DNA of 64,000 bases, taken from NCBI GenBank assembly GCA_904063045.1, contig CAJFCJ010000027.1, positions 598,882-662,881 on the forward strand, in the 5' to 3' direction. A program made the position numbers and the translations under genes. Origin of the DNA: Dimorphilus gyrociliatus (lineage: Eukaryota; Annelida; Polychaeta; Dinophilidae). Positions 25,129 through 36,767 of the stretch are shown one piece after another. The notes beneath the pieces were generated by a model. That model had not been told where the DNA came from and made no database searches. It saw only the letters and a list, made by a program, of their open reading frames with translations. Numbering within the stretch: position 1 is the first letter of the stretch; each line of letters starts with the position of its first letter.

Positions 25129-25653
25129 AAGGAAGTTGTGAATATTTTATTAGAGAATTGAATTTTTACGAATTGAATAATATGTTCAATAAAATTGAAA
25201 TGTTTAAACCTTATCTTATTGATGTAAGACAGAAATTTGAGGTTAACGAAACATTTTTATTGCCGTATGCTTTAAACATTCCAGGTATTTCGTCTATTCT
25301 TTTATATTTATACTATTGCGCTTTAATAACTGCTGATTAATGAAATAGACGATGATATTGCTTTTGCCTTTAAATTAAATGAAGCGGATTTCAAATCTTA
25401 TTATCATAGAGAGAAACCTGATTCGTTTGAACACAATATAGTTATATACTGCAAAAGTGGATGTAGAGCAAAGACAGTCTATAGTTATTTACATTCCATC
25501 GGCTATCATAATGTTAAATGGTTAGGGTTCCATCCCATAACATATGAATACTCTTAGTAAACTAATATCTATTAAAGCTATACAGGTTCATTTAGCGATT
25601 GGGTAGACAAAGTAACTTATCCTACGAATTCAACATCTTATACAAATAGATAA
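25129..25653 (+). CDS. Single-domain rhodanese, TSTD1-like sulfurtransferase
   Basis: Predicted small thiosulfate:thiol sulfurtransferase. Exons about 25129-25284, 25349-25520 and 25578-25653; the first in-frame ATG is 25182, but homology to TSTD1 appears to start earlier (NFYELNNMFNKIEMFKPYLI before DVR). Motifs: LIDVRQKFEV (start of the rhodanese fold), ALNIP, FKSYYHREKP, and the active-site loop YCKSGCRAKTVYSYL with the CxxGxR pattern (catalytic Cys then Arg). The last exon supplies YTGSFSDWVDK, matching the family C-terminus, if splicing runs from GT at 25521 to the weak acceptor ending at 25577; without it the protein stops at about 25558. The 5' end is unresolved: upstream ATG 24961 does not join in phase. 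Introns are 64 and 57 bp. Confidence 0.72.
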
Positions 25654-25954
25654 GAAACTATAAACAAATAGACAGACTGACAAAGAGAACGAGATAGACA
25701 GACAAAGATAGTTTGCAGCAAAATTTTTCTGTCTATCTCTCTGATACATTTCAACACTATACCTGATAAACTGTTATTCTATTACTTTAATAAAATTCCA
25801 ATATCTTTAAGTCTACTTATATATCAGCGATGAGCGTAGTCTATTGATTTCTTTTCTCTTTAATACATATAAGCAACCAATGTTAAATTAAGAAAAATAA
25901 ATAATTTCGCTCCGGTAGATAATTTATTGGAATAGCATAACAATTTTGAAAATT

Positions 25955-27045
25955 ATGGATCTTCTTACCATAATTGGTATGTTTGGATTTTTATACTTCA
26001 GCATTAGGATATATTTAATAATAATATCATCTAAAATTAAGAAGATAAACACGAAATACGTTTTAATTACCGGTTGCGATGGAGGTTTTGGTAAAATTAC
26101 TGCTAAAAGATTGCATTCTAAAGGCGTAAATGTTATTGCTGGATGTTTAACGGAAAGCGGAAGAGATTCTCTAAAACAACAGGGAATTAATAGTATTCTA
26201 TTAAATATTACCAGCGAAGATAGTATAGATAAAGCTGTTAAAATTGTACAGGAGATTTTACCCAAAGGTGTAGGTCTATGGGGTTTGATAAACAACGTTG
26301 AATTTCTTGAATTAGCTCTTCCAAACGATTGGCTAAGTATATTAGATTATCAGAGAACAATGAATGTTAACGTATTCGGTTTAATAAACGTGACGCTAAA
26401 ATTTCTACAATTAATTAAAAAAGAGCAAGGTAGAATTGTTAATATGGCTAATTTAGCTGGTAGAATGGCGTTCGAACATCTGGGACCTTATTCAACTTCT
26501 AAATATGCAATTGAAGGTTTTAGCGATTCTTTAAGGTTTGTTTAAAGATATATTTATTAAAATTTAAAATAGTAAACAGTGTATTTTAACTGAAATATAA
26601 TTCTTTTTATAGGAGAGAGATGAAAAAATGGAATGTTTCCGTACATACAATTGAATCAGATGTATTTAATGCAAGAGTCATAAACGTCGAAGAAAGCATG
26701 ACCAAAAGATTTCATTCGTTAAATGATACTATTAGGAATGAATATGGAGAACAGTATATTAAAGAATGTAAGCTTCATTTGTTTTCTTACCTTAAAATTT
26801 AATGTTATTTCTCTACAGATCTGACTAGCTATAAAATATCAATCAATTTAAACACTAATAAAGACGTTGTTCCAGTTATTGACGCTTATGTTCACGCTAT
26901 TTTATCACAGTATCCAAAAATACGATATACAGTTGGTAATAAATCCATTTTGTACCGTTTCGTAAATAGTCATTTACCTGATTGCGTAACTGATTTTATC
27001 TTAAAAAAAATATCAAAATATCCAAAACCATTAAGGGTTCAATAA
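25955..27045 (+). CDS. Short-chain dehydrogenase (RDH/HSD17B6-type SDR), altered catalytic site
   Basis: Classical-SDR membrane enzyme of the retinol/hydroxysteroid dehydrogenase branch. Exons 25955-26535, 26613-26767, 26819-27045; 320 aa. N-terminal hydrophobic anchor (LLTIIGMFGFLYFSIRIYLI), cofactor motif TGCDGGFGK (TGxxxGxG), NN motif present as LINNVEFLEL instead of NNAG, and YSTSK for the catalytic Tyr-Lys pair. The position 13 residues before the Tyr, normally catalytic Ser, is Asn (VNMANLAGRM), so catalysis may be impaired or the protein may act otherwise. SDSLRREMKKWNVSVHTIES matches the family C-terminal part. AATAAA overlaps the stop codon (27041-27046), implying a very short 3' UTR or a different site in use. 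Start: ATG 25955 follows AATT. Confidence 0.88.
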
Positions 27046-28734
27046 ATATTTTCTCATTCAAATTGTTTTGATTATTTAATTGTTTCTTCTTGTTTGTTTT
27101 TTTCAATTTCTCTTAAAAAGATAGGAATTTAAAAATAGAAAAGGACAAAAAAAGTGCAAATCACGACAGAGATAGAAATTGCCATGACAAACATTTTATA
27201 AAGTAGAGATAAACATTAAAGAGTATCTTTTATTTTATTATAAATAAACCAGTTTAAAGTCTACTTGCTTTTGTTTGTCTAAATATAGAATAATAATAGA
27301 ATATAAGTTTAATGGTCTGTTCAACAAAATGGACGAAAATTTTTAAATAAGACTTTAATACTTTAGAATAGGCTATTAGTCAATCTAATAAAGTCACTAA
27401 AACAGACAACATTAATTGTTAATAGCACTATTCAAGTTGTTATGAATGGTTAAACGATCATATTCAATCAACAAAATAACCTCCAATAAAAGTTGTTTGT
27501 GTCTTTTTACAATTACAAAAGGTAAAACGTTACTTTTTTCCACAGATACATGTATATAGAACATAATACTGTATATAGGTTTAGACATTATATGTTTTAC
27601 AAGTGCCATTTCTCTTTGCTACTTTAAATAGATGAGAAATTATATAACCAATATATTAGGCATGTCTTTCAGGAAAGATTACTTTTAAAGAGTGAAAAAA
27701 AGACTTTAATTTGTCTGCCATGATAAGAAACTTCACGATTTCTCATAAGAATCACGATAAACATAAATATTTTATAATTTACATGAACATTGGAAAGGAA
27801 TACTTGAACTTTGAAATAGTACGTAACAATTACACCAGGTAATACTGTATATTAGCTTAAATTGACTAGACAATGCTTGAATCTTTTTCTATTTGCAAAA
27901 TAACACTTGACAATTTTCTTACCCAACTGAAGAAAAAAACATAACTTTTATTAGAAATACTTAAACAATAAAGTTACTGTTAGCGACATCTAGTAGTTTA
28001 CTAAGGAATGTATTATCTAAATACAGCTTTTTTATACTGAGTTCAAATTAAAAAATGATACAAGCTAAACTATTAGACATTTCCTAATTCAATCTAATAT
28101 TTAAGCAAGGATTAACAATCAAATTTCTTGATCTCTTCCGCATTTTTCCTTACAGATTTTGCACAAATCTTTAAAGACATTTTTGATATTTTATTATCAT
28201 TTAGATTATTCCATATTTCCCTTCAAAAGTTATATCCACCGTGTTCATTAATCATTTCCTTAGTTCTTGTATATTAAATAGTAAACAACATTTCCTAAGA
28301 TTTCTTACGAACATTTAAATATTTCGCAGTCCACTAACTAAACCAATTACAATTAACAAATAACTAAAGTACTACCAATTTATAGCACTTTGTTTTCAAT
28401 ACATTCATACATTCTGAATGTCGTCTTTTTCCTTTCTTTTTCTTTTTTAATGCAAATTACTGACTACTGTTTTTTTTTATTACATATCTCTAGATACAAT
28501 TTTATCGATAAATACCTTTCTACTGATAAGAAAATAAAAAGAGAGGAATATGTTTCATTAACATAAAAATATATAAAATGCCTGACGGAAATAAATTATT
28601 ATTATAAAAGTACGTTGTAAAAGCTAAGGAGATTTCATTTATTTACTCATCTATATTTCAAGTTACTGTTATCTTGTTTAGGAAACTTTTAATGCTAGAA
28701 GAGAAGATGCGTTATTTTTGAAATTTTAATAATT
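27046..28734. other. Intergenic between SDR and claudin-like genes
   Basis: AT-rich, no convincing open frame (the 27412-27609 minus-strand frame is low-complexity). TA-CTG-TA words at 27567 and 27843. No RNA gene seen. Confidence 0.55.
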
Positions 28735-29346
28735 TTATTTATTTTTGTTTCTACATTGATGTTCAAGCATGTATATTAGACATAAAAAAAATGATAATCC
28801 ACAATTTACACAAACTACAATAAAACAACCATCTATTAAATTATCTAACTCGAAATCATCTATACTAGCCACCAGTAACGAAGTTGCTAAGTTGACGAGG
28901 CCTGTTAGAAACAATTCAAGAAAATGAAAGAAAGTATACTTTTTATATTAAAACTTAATTTAAATATTAGATAAAAAAGTAAATGGATTTACAAGTCAAA
29001 AATAAGAATCCGCATATTAGATATTTCAAAGTTTTTGATGAAATATCAACAGCTTTACAAGTTTTCAACCAGTGTAATAGATTAATAACCCAAGTAATTA
29101 TTGATCCAACTATCAGTAATTCTTGACAAATTTTCAGGCTAGCTGTTTAAATTATATGTTGAAAATTAACAAGAGCTAAATAATATAAATGATAAAAGTA
29201 TACTAACATGCCTTACTCGAAGGAACTGGAAGATCGAAAATAGTTACATCATTCCAAAAAGGAAAAGCTGTTGCAGATACTTGAGCTAAAAACACAACAC
29301 CCAAACTTATTCCAAAAATTTTATCAAAAATTGCGATATTTAACAT
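28735..29346 (-). CDS. Claudin/PMP22-like four-TM protein B
   Basis: Predicted tetraspan membrane protein. Minus-strand exons 29346-29217, 29142-28993, 28901-28735 join in phase (1 and 1) to 148 aa. It starts MLNIAIFDKIFGISLGVVFL (TM1), followed by FPFWNDVTIF (short first extracellular loop), then LLIVGSIITWVINLLHW (TM2), a cytosolic KTCKAVDISSKTLKYLICG segment entering TM3, and a last TM IVVCVNCGLSFFLCLIYML with tail EHQCRNKNK. The TM2-TM3 linker parallels that of the neighbouring gene at 29813-30338, so the two are tandem paralogues, though strongly diverged. The loop lacks a clear GLW-C-C claudin signature, so a barrier role is not assured; a septate- or tight-junction relative or a general PMP22/EMP/claudin superfamily member are options. 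Confidence 0.65.
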
Positions 29347-29812
29347 TACAATAGCAGAATCTGTTCAGTTTGCATTGAAAATAACAAAGATATCACTTAT
29401 CTATTTAGTGACTACAATCATGCCATCTAGTTCTGTATAATTTTTCCTTCGTCTACTTTAATATCGGTGATGAATTTTTAAATAAAATACTCTGTAATGG
29501 GGATACACAGTATACCATTAGTTTATATCTGTTCAACTCGTATATCATTAATTTCCCATAAGGAAGATTTAATGTAATAGAAAATTCCACTCCGATAGAA
29601 AAGTACACTTTTGATATCGATATCCTACTTGTGTAAACTACGAAGAAATTATGTTACTTTCCTCTTGATTTAGTCTATTCGATAAAATTACACGATAGTA
29701 AAGTGATAGTACAAATGAGAGATTTTGTCCTAAATTTTACACATCAATAGATAAACATTTGAATTTCATTATATGTATTTTGAAAAGATTACTACATTAA
29801 TATGAAAATGTT

Positions 29813-30338
29813 TTATTCAAATGGTTCCTTTGGATAAGAGATTCCAAACCATATATTGTTTACTAGGGTTAAAACGCCAGTTGCGATTGCTAAGTAAAAG
29901 GAGGGACCGAACAAGGTTTGTCCATTTTTAGTCCCATAGAGTACAATAGCTATTCCATTGCAGATTACTGAAAATAAGAAAATTTTAAATGACTTTTTAA
30001 GTAGTTTTTGAAAGTTTTTACGAACGTGTAGCAGTCAAAGATCCGCATATACATATCTTTAGATTTCTTGACTTAAACGAAAGTACTTTGAGAACGTTTA
30101 ACCAAAAAATCACTTTAGCGAATGTTAGGAGCAAAATTCCGATAATCATACAAGCTTGAGTAGCTTTTAACCACTCGCCAGAAGCACATATATTATCAAA
30201 TATACAATTCGAAAAAATTCCACTGTGGAATGAGCCCGACTGAAACCAATGTGGTAAAGCTGTTGCCAAAATTTGCAATAGTATTAGAAGAAAAAGACTA
30301 ATGCCGAAACAAATCTGTAATGAAGTTAATGAAACCAT
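29813..30338 (-). CDS. Claudin/PMP22-like four-TM protein A
   Basis: Minus-strand exons 30338-30026 and 29967-29813; the donor GTTCGT at 30025 is weak but gives the only in-frame join; 155 aa. TM1 is MVSLTSLQICFGISLFLLIL onward to LATALPHWFQSG; the first loop has two Cys (FSNCIFDNICASGEW), fitting the conserved loop disulfide of claudins. TM2 is ACMIIGILLLTFAKVIFWL, TM3 begins LKICICGSLTATL and TM4 is FYLAIATGVLTLVNNIW, with tail FGISYPKEPFE. The gene lies 466 bp upstream of its likely paralogue B on the same strand. Family-level call only. Confidence 0.7.
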
Positions 30339-31067
30339 TCTTGAAAGTTGTGTCTGTTTGAATTTTATTTATCAGTCCTCCATTCTCCAGTTATCGGACT
30401 TTTTATATATTAGAATAGTTCTTATCAGTGTTTTGAAATAAGTGATACTATGGTAATATCATAAAATAGGAACTTATTCTACAAAGGAAAGTATTCCGAG
30501 ATATAATCACATATTTAAAAAGATAACAATATCTTTATTGACGGGGTTTTCCATTTTACATACAGTGGATAGAGTATACTATATAGAATCTATATGTTGT
30601 ATTTATATCAATTATAAAAGTTTTATTTAGTAAAATAATGGAATAAAAGAACTTTTAATAAAAAGTAGACTTTTAATACTTTAAGAGTATTGTTTTTCGA
30701 TTATTTTCGTTTACTTTCTTTTTGATAATATACTCTTAGAGAGTATCAAAATAAATAATAGTAACTTAACGTATCTTTGAGAAAGAAATCACTCATATAC
30801 AATTAATACGAATATGAAAACACTTGGCCTATATTTTTCTCTCTCCCCTTCACCGCCCCCGTCCCTGACCTCTCTCCCCTCTGACTGTCTCCCCTCACCG
30901 GCCTCCCCCCTTTTTTTATTTTTTTTTGTACTCTTTCTTATATTGCAACCTATCAGCACGAATCTGATGGTTCATTCGTAAGAAAATTGTACGCGATACC
31001 GTTCAACCAGACAGCCGTCTCACTCATTTGAAAGCCAACTCTTTTTGATTAACTCTATTATGAAAAT
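30339..31067. other. Divergent intergenic region between claudin-like A and plakin
   Basis: Probably holds the promoters of both flanking genes, which point away from each other. The striking element is a C-rich pyrimidine tract at 30836-30928 (separate entry). Nothing coding. Confidence 0.5.
30836..30928. repeat. C-rich polypyrimidine tract
   Basis: About 90 bp of almost pure C/T on the plus strand, with C runs up to six, in otherwise AT-rich DNA, about 140-230 bp upstream of the plakin ATG. Could form H-DNA or bind GAGA-type or zinc-finger factors; could be a promoter element or simple-sequence drift. Confidence 0.6.
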
Positions 31068-34000
31068 ATGTCCTCTGTAAAGAACGTTATTATGCAAAGT
31101 AATCTATCTCCTAAAAAGGTAGTTTATTTAATTTTTATAGTATAGGATGTGTGATATTAAGGCTATACTGTAAATAAGAGATTGTATTCAAAACGTTTTT
31201 TCTACAAATTGGTGTAGATTTAAGAACCGGTTTTTCTTTTCTTTTCATTACAATTGAATATATATTTATTTATTATTATTTTCTATTTTCCAAACAAAGG
31301 AAGATAACAGTACGGTTAAAAAGTGTTTGGATTATATATGTAAGGAGAAGGAAAAGATATACGAAACACCTTATGGCGTTACAAAGAAAAACTGCGAAGA
31401 AACGCTAGACGCTCTTAAGACTGAAAGTTTAAAAAATTCTGTTAAGAAGATTGTTGATGATTCATGTAAAAAAGTTAATGCTAGCGATGAAGAACGATTA
31501 AAGTCAGCGTTTGCTGATTTTATGGTAAATATTGCATATTTTTTCCATTTAAAATTTGTATTAGAGGAGAGAATGTAGGCCAAAAAGGACGTAAATATTT
31601 CGATGTATTCATAGGCTATTATATAAATTAAGAAAGGGAAAAAGAGAGGTCTGCTTTTTTAGTCATCAATTTCTGATAAAGATCATAAACTTGACTTAAA
31701 AGTATTTTAACTATTGCATTGTTATATTATAATTTATTAAAAATATATTAAAATACATTATTAATAATTAACTAGGCACTGATAAGCAGAAAATTGGTTT
31801 GCGTTCAAAACATACAAGGAGTAGCTAATTTGGAAAATAGTGTTACTGATTTTATGTCGAAAGTTGACTTGTCTTCTCGCTATTTAATCGATATACGAAA
31901 GCAACACGAAACAATCGGCGAGAATGTTCAAGTTGACCGATTGAACACTTTTCTTCCACCGAATGCTCATGATTGTATCCATTCCGTTTCGGATGCTTGG
32001 AATTGGATTCAGATACTAATGGAATGTGTTTCTATCCAATTAAAACACTCTTCCGATTATCACCAATTCTTTCATGAGATTCAAGAGTCTGGACCATATT
32101 TTAATAAAGATTTAGAAAAACTTCTCGAATGTATGGAATGTAAGAATGTTTCAGGTGATTTAGCATACGCTAAAGAATTATGCGACGATATGAAAAAGAT
32201 AGTAGACGATTTGAAAAGGTTAAACCTATATATTATACAATACATTGCTCATTTTACATACTATTCTCTCCCACAGATGGAGGATAAAAAGTGTAAATTG
32301 GCTTTCTAAATCCCTTACCATAGTCCCAATTGATCAAAGAGTAAAACCAATAGTGGAAGGTAGACCAATTCCTGGTATTATTTTAAGAAAGCAGGCAGAA
32401 AACACTGATTTAAGAGAGAATGAAGATATTCTAATTGAGAAAAATGAGGGTAACGAATGGAAAATAAAGAATTGCAAGGGAGAAAGTTTTCTTGTTCCAA
32501 ATTGTTGCGTTACAATACCAACTCCTTGCGACGATGCTGTAGACGCTGCAACATATTTGCAATTGAGACTATTAGAAGCGTGGACAATGGCAGTGAAGAA
32601 AGTTGGAAAGAGAGTTATTGTATTTCTATTAGCCGTCCTAGCACCAGCATATACCGGTGAAGAGGTTGGTATAATTTAACAAATTACCTTAACGTACATA
32701 GAGTATGTATAGAGTTAATGAACTTTATTGGCATTAAATAAGAAATGTAGTTTACCTTTACTTCTAGCATACTAAAATTAGTACAAAATCTAAAAGGTAA
32801 TAAATGGACAGATATTTTACGTTTTTATTGCTCTGTGTACAATAAGTTCTTTAGTTCAATATAAACTATCTGTATTTAGAATTTTAGTACAAATAATTTA
32901 ATAAAATCCGTCATCCATATCTACTATTCAATGTTAATAGTTTTAAGCTTAGAAAGAGGGAGGGAGAGGGAGAGAAAGGTATGCAAAGAGAGTGGTAGGA
33001 TAGACCTAAGCAGAATTTTTGAATAGATGGAAAAATTTTATAAATACACGCGAGGTGAATCTCTATATTTATATAATTTAAATATATACAAAAAAAATAA
33101 CATATTACTATAAATAGATTTCCTATTGCGGTATTTAAATCCTATCAAAATGTTCTATATTTGCTCTATAACATGTCATAATACCGTATTCAAAGGATCA
33201 GAAATTTTTTGGAAATTACTTACTACACTTTTTCTTTTCTATAGTAGTAATACACTATATTAAAACCGGAATGCTTTATATAGTCATTATTTAAATAATA
33301 CTAACAAAAATAGTATATCTAAAAATAGATATTTACATTTTTACTAATTGACCTTTATACAATTATATAGCCAGCGGTAAGTTTAATTATTACTATTCCT
33401 TGAACAAGACGGTAATAATGGTAAATAGAAAGGTGGTTGTTGTCTATTATTGCTTTTAATATTTTATTTGGCTTTTGTTATTATCTTTATAGCAATTTTT
33501 TTTAAAAAAAAAAAATAAAACAGTATTATCATTAGTTTTCTAACAAAAACGCTACCAAAACAATAAATATAAAGCCTTATTTAAATATTCTTGACAACTT
33601 TATCTATCGTTAAAATAATTAAGAATGAAAGAAAGAAAGAAGAAATTACTTTTAACTATTTAATTTTGAAAATATAACAATCTTAATGAACTTAATTCTA
33701 ATTTATTCATATTTTTTCAATATTTATAAATGTATTAGTTAATTAATAATATTATTTATATAGATTTTTTTTCAATTTCTTTAGATTGAAGCTATGAGAA
33801 AGACAAACGAAATTGATAAAAATCGATTTGTTAATTGTCTTGATGGTGCTGAAGATGAATTATCTGGAATATGGAAAGATTATAATTATTTTGTTCAACT
33901 ACAAGAAAGATTCCTCGCCGCTAAAATGATAATGAAGGGCGGAGAAGGTATTTTATAAAATCCTTTAAGCCTTTCATAAATAGACTGTCAGACTATAATA

Positions 34001-36767
34001 TTAAATCGGCTAACTTTATTTCTCTTTGAAGAATTATATGTAAATAGTAATGACTTAATTTATTTTTCTCCAAACATAGAAATTTCGACTGAAGATGGCG
34101 ACAGTCCCACAGCTCTAGTAGTTCAAACTCAGGCCATTGATAATATAATTAAAGTCTATAAGGTATGTTTTATCCTATTAACCGTTAAGGCGTTTGTCGT
34201 TTTTATATTTCTTTTTTCTCTTAAAACCAAGTTTAGTTGTTGAAAATTCTCTTTTTGTATTAAATCAACAAAGAAGATTACATACTCTTTCTATTCTTCT
34301 TTTTTTAGTTCTATCTTTCTGTTTTATTCATAAAAACTTGTTTAAGAATTTTTAATCATCCTATAATAGTAAAAAAAGAAAAAGAAGATCTATTTCCGTT
34401 TGAGAAGTTGTTCTTTGTTCAATACTAAAATTCTTTCTCATAAAATATAGAGACAATCGTTGTTGTTGCAAGGAATAATTTTTTTTTTCATAATACGAAG
34501 ATATCTTTCCAATTTTCTTGTGTTGTTCTTTAACATAGATCGAAGAATATCTTGGGTATTCATTTTTTTTATTTATTTGTTTATTTATATAAGTTAGGAA
34601 AGATTCAAAGGATTTTGAATAAATACCAGATATATATATATATAAAACAAGCCAATGAATGAATTCATTTACACTATAATAAAATAATTCCATTTACCAA
34701 GCTTATTCAATGATATTTTACTTTTGATTGTTTATTAAAATAAAAAATATCCGTTTAGTAAATATATAAAAATCATATTCAACCGAAAAAGAATAGTTTC
34801 TACTCTCAAACTGAGGAGAGAATGACTAAATGATAAATTCGATTAATCTAAGAGAAATAGAAGAAAGGGAGAAAAAACTTAGAGAAAATAAGATAGCGAG
34901 ATAGAGGAGAAGAGACAAGGAATACGTTGTTCATTTTCTTTTTAGGTTTTGTATGAATAAATCTATAGTCTCTTTTATACTTCGCATTGAATATGTAAAA
35001 ATATGTATATATAAAAACTACTTGTATATCATAGAATATACTGTATACCGTAGATATATTTGTACATAAAAGAACAACATGTTGTATTAAAATATTGAAT
35101 ATTTCATTTATTACACTTAAAAACTTGAAAATATGATCAAAGTATATTGAATCATACAAGCGCACCTTTATTTTATTAATTCTAACTGTTTTATTTGTTT
35201 CTCTTAATATTATAATATTATTTTTTTAAACAGGAATTAGTCGACGGTTGGAAAGCCTACGCTATGACTGTTGATGCTTCTAGACGACCAAAACTTATGT
35301 TAGTTGTAGATAGATGGCAGCACTTCAAGTTTGTTACATCGGAATACGCAACAAAATTTTGGCATGCAAATTTAGATTTAACGGACGAAGAAAAGAGTAT
35401 TGCAGGTGATTACTATGATAAATATATATATACTAATATATATGTATATATACTGCATATAAAGAAATAATATTAGGATAAGTAAATTAAATCAAAAACA
35501 ATAAACTATACTAAAGATGAAAGTATCAATAGATGACCTCTTTATAATATTAATATTTTTTACTATATTCAATATTGAAGGAAATAGTGAAATAGTTCAG
35601 TGTATAAATAAATATAGTGAGGTATTTTTTTAATATTATGTTTACTAGTGACGCGTTGTTACCTCTCTTATAATATATTGAATATGGAACTATTTCTAAA
35701 TTATTTATCCCGTTTTTTTCATTATTTTAGGCCTAAACAAGCGATTAAGCAACCACAATTCTAATCAGGACAACAACGCCAACAACAATAATTACAATAG
35801 TAATAACAATAATAGCAATGATAATATTGTTAATAAGTTGCATGTGGCTAATGAGGAATCAATTCAACCTGTTCATGAAGAAATGCTTAGTGCAGAAGTG
35901 GCTACTGACGTCATGACTGAAGGACAAATGGATGAAGTAGAGAGTACAGATTACGCAATGGGCTCAGAAGTTAGAACGGCTGAGACTGAGCAGTTAGATT
36001 CGATTGAGGGTGAAGAACAAAAAACTTTCATCATCAGAAGCGTTTTCGATCCGGATGTTAATGAGCAAATTTCTTTACACGACGCAATTAAAAAAGGCGT
36101 AATCTGCCCTGAAAGAGGTGTCTATATTACAAAAGAAGGAAAGGATATTCCAATTCCAGTAGCCATGTCCGATGGAAAAATTATTGTTGAATTTCAAAAA
36201 ACAAGAAGGGCAAAAGAGAAGAAATCAACATTGGGAATAATTACACTGAAAACGATCAGGGAACGAGATGCAATTATCGAGCAAGTAAAGGACGTTGAAG
36301 CTAATCAGTTCTTTAATAAACAAACGGCAATTACAAGTGGTTTACTTAACGACCAATTAGGATTGTTCTTTAATACTAAAACTGGGACAGAATTAACAAT
36401 CAACGAAGCAGTTAAAGCCGGTTATATTGTTTTATCGAAGCAGGAGCCGGAAGAATCTGTAGAAGCATACGCAGTTCGAGGAGTTGTAGATAGAAAGAAG
36501 GTTAAAGTTATTACATTTTTCGAAGCTGTTCAAAAGGGAATAATTGATAGAGATAGCGGTTTGTTCTTGGATACGAGTAATGGAGACAAATTATACATTG
36601 CCGATGCTATAGCCAGAGGATTTCTGAAAGCTAGAAAAGTCGACGATCCAAATAGTTTAGACGTAGATCCATCCAATAGAATGGTTATTGATAAGACAAA
36701 TCTCATAAAGAAAAAGTTATTAGGCAGTCTAAAAGTAATTAGCGCATTCAAGTCGGGCAATCATTAA
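31068..36767 (+). CDS. Compact plakin (spectrin repeats, SH3, plakin repeats)
   Basis: Cytolinker of the plakin/spectraplakin superfamily. Eight exons: 31068-31118, 31300-31524, 31776-32218, 32277-32664, 33785-33947, 34080-34162, 35234-35405, 35731-36767; 853 aa. Residues about 20-240 are helical spectrin-repeat segments (LIDIRKQHETIGENVQVDRL). An SH3-like stretch follows (PIPGIILRKQAEN, DILIEKNEGNEWKIKNC, then FLVPNCCVTIPTP). More spectrin-type helices come next (DELSGIWKDYNYFVQLQERF, LVVDRWQHFKFV). An Asn-rich linker at 35731-35830 leads to an acidic segment and a C-terminal plakin-repeat domain of at least three units (ISLHDAIKKGVICPERGVYI, GLLNDQLGLFFNTKTG, GIIDRDSGLFLDTSNGDKLY). There are no calponin-homology actin-binding domains and no long rod, so it resembles a short epithelial plakin of the periplakin/VAB-10A/Shot kind. 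An upstream alternative promoter with CH domains is not visible. Confidence 0.85.
32665..33784 (+). other. Plakin intron 4
   Basis: AT-rich 1.1-kb intron with short purine runs (32950-32980) and a poly-T/poly-A junction near 33500. No nested feature recognised. Confidence 0.6.
34163..35233 (+). other. Plakin intron 6
   Basis: AT-rich 1.07-kb intron. The antisense open frames (34361-34693 and 34848-35165) are rich in Phe/Tyr/Ile/Lys as expected from AT composition and have no start context or homology I recognise. A TATACTGTATA word is at 35037. Confidence 0.6.

Noticed and set aside
25924-26295. Minus-strand 123-aa frame over the SDR gene
   Set aside because: Antisense shadow of the SDR first exon, whose motifs are clear on the plus strand.
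34361-35165. Two minus-strand frames of about 105-110 aa inside a plakin intron
   Set aside because: Phe/Tyr/Ile/Lys-rich products expected from AT-rich DNA, no domain and no splice or start support.
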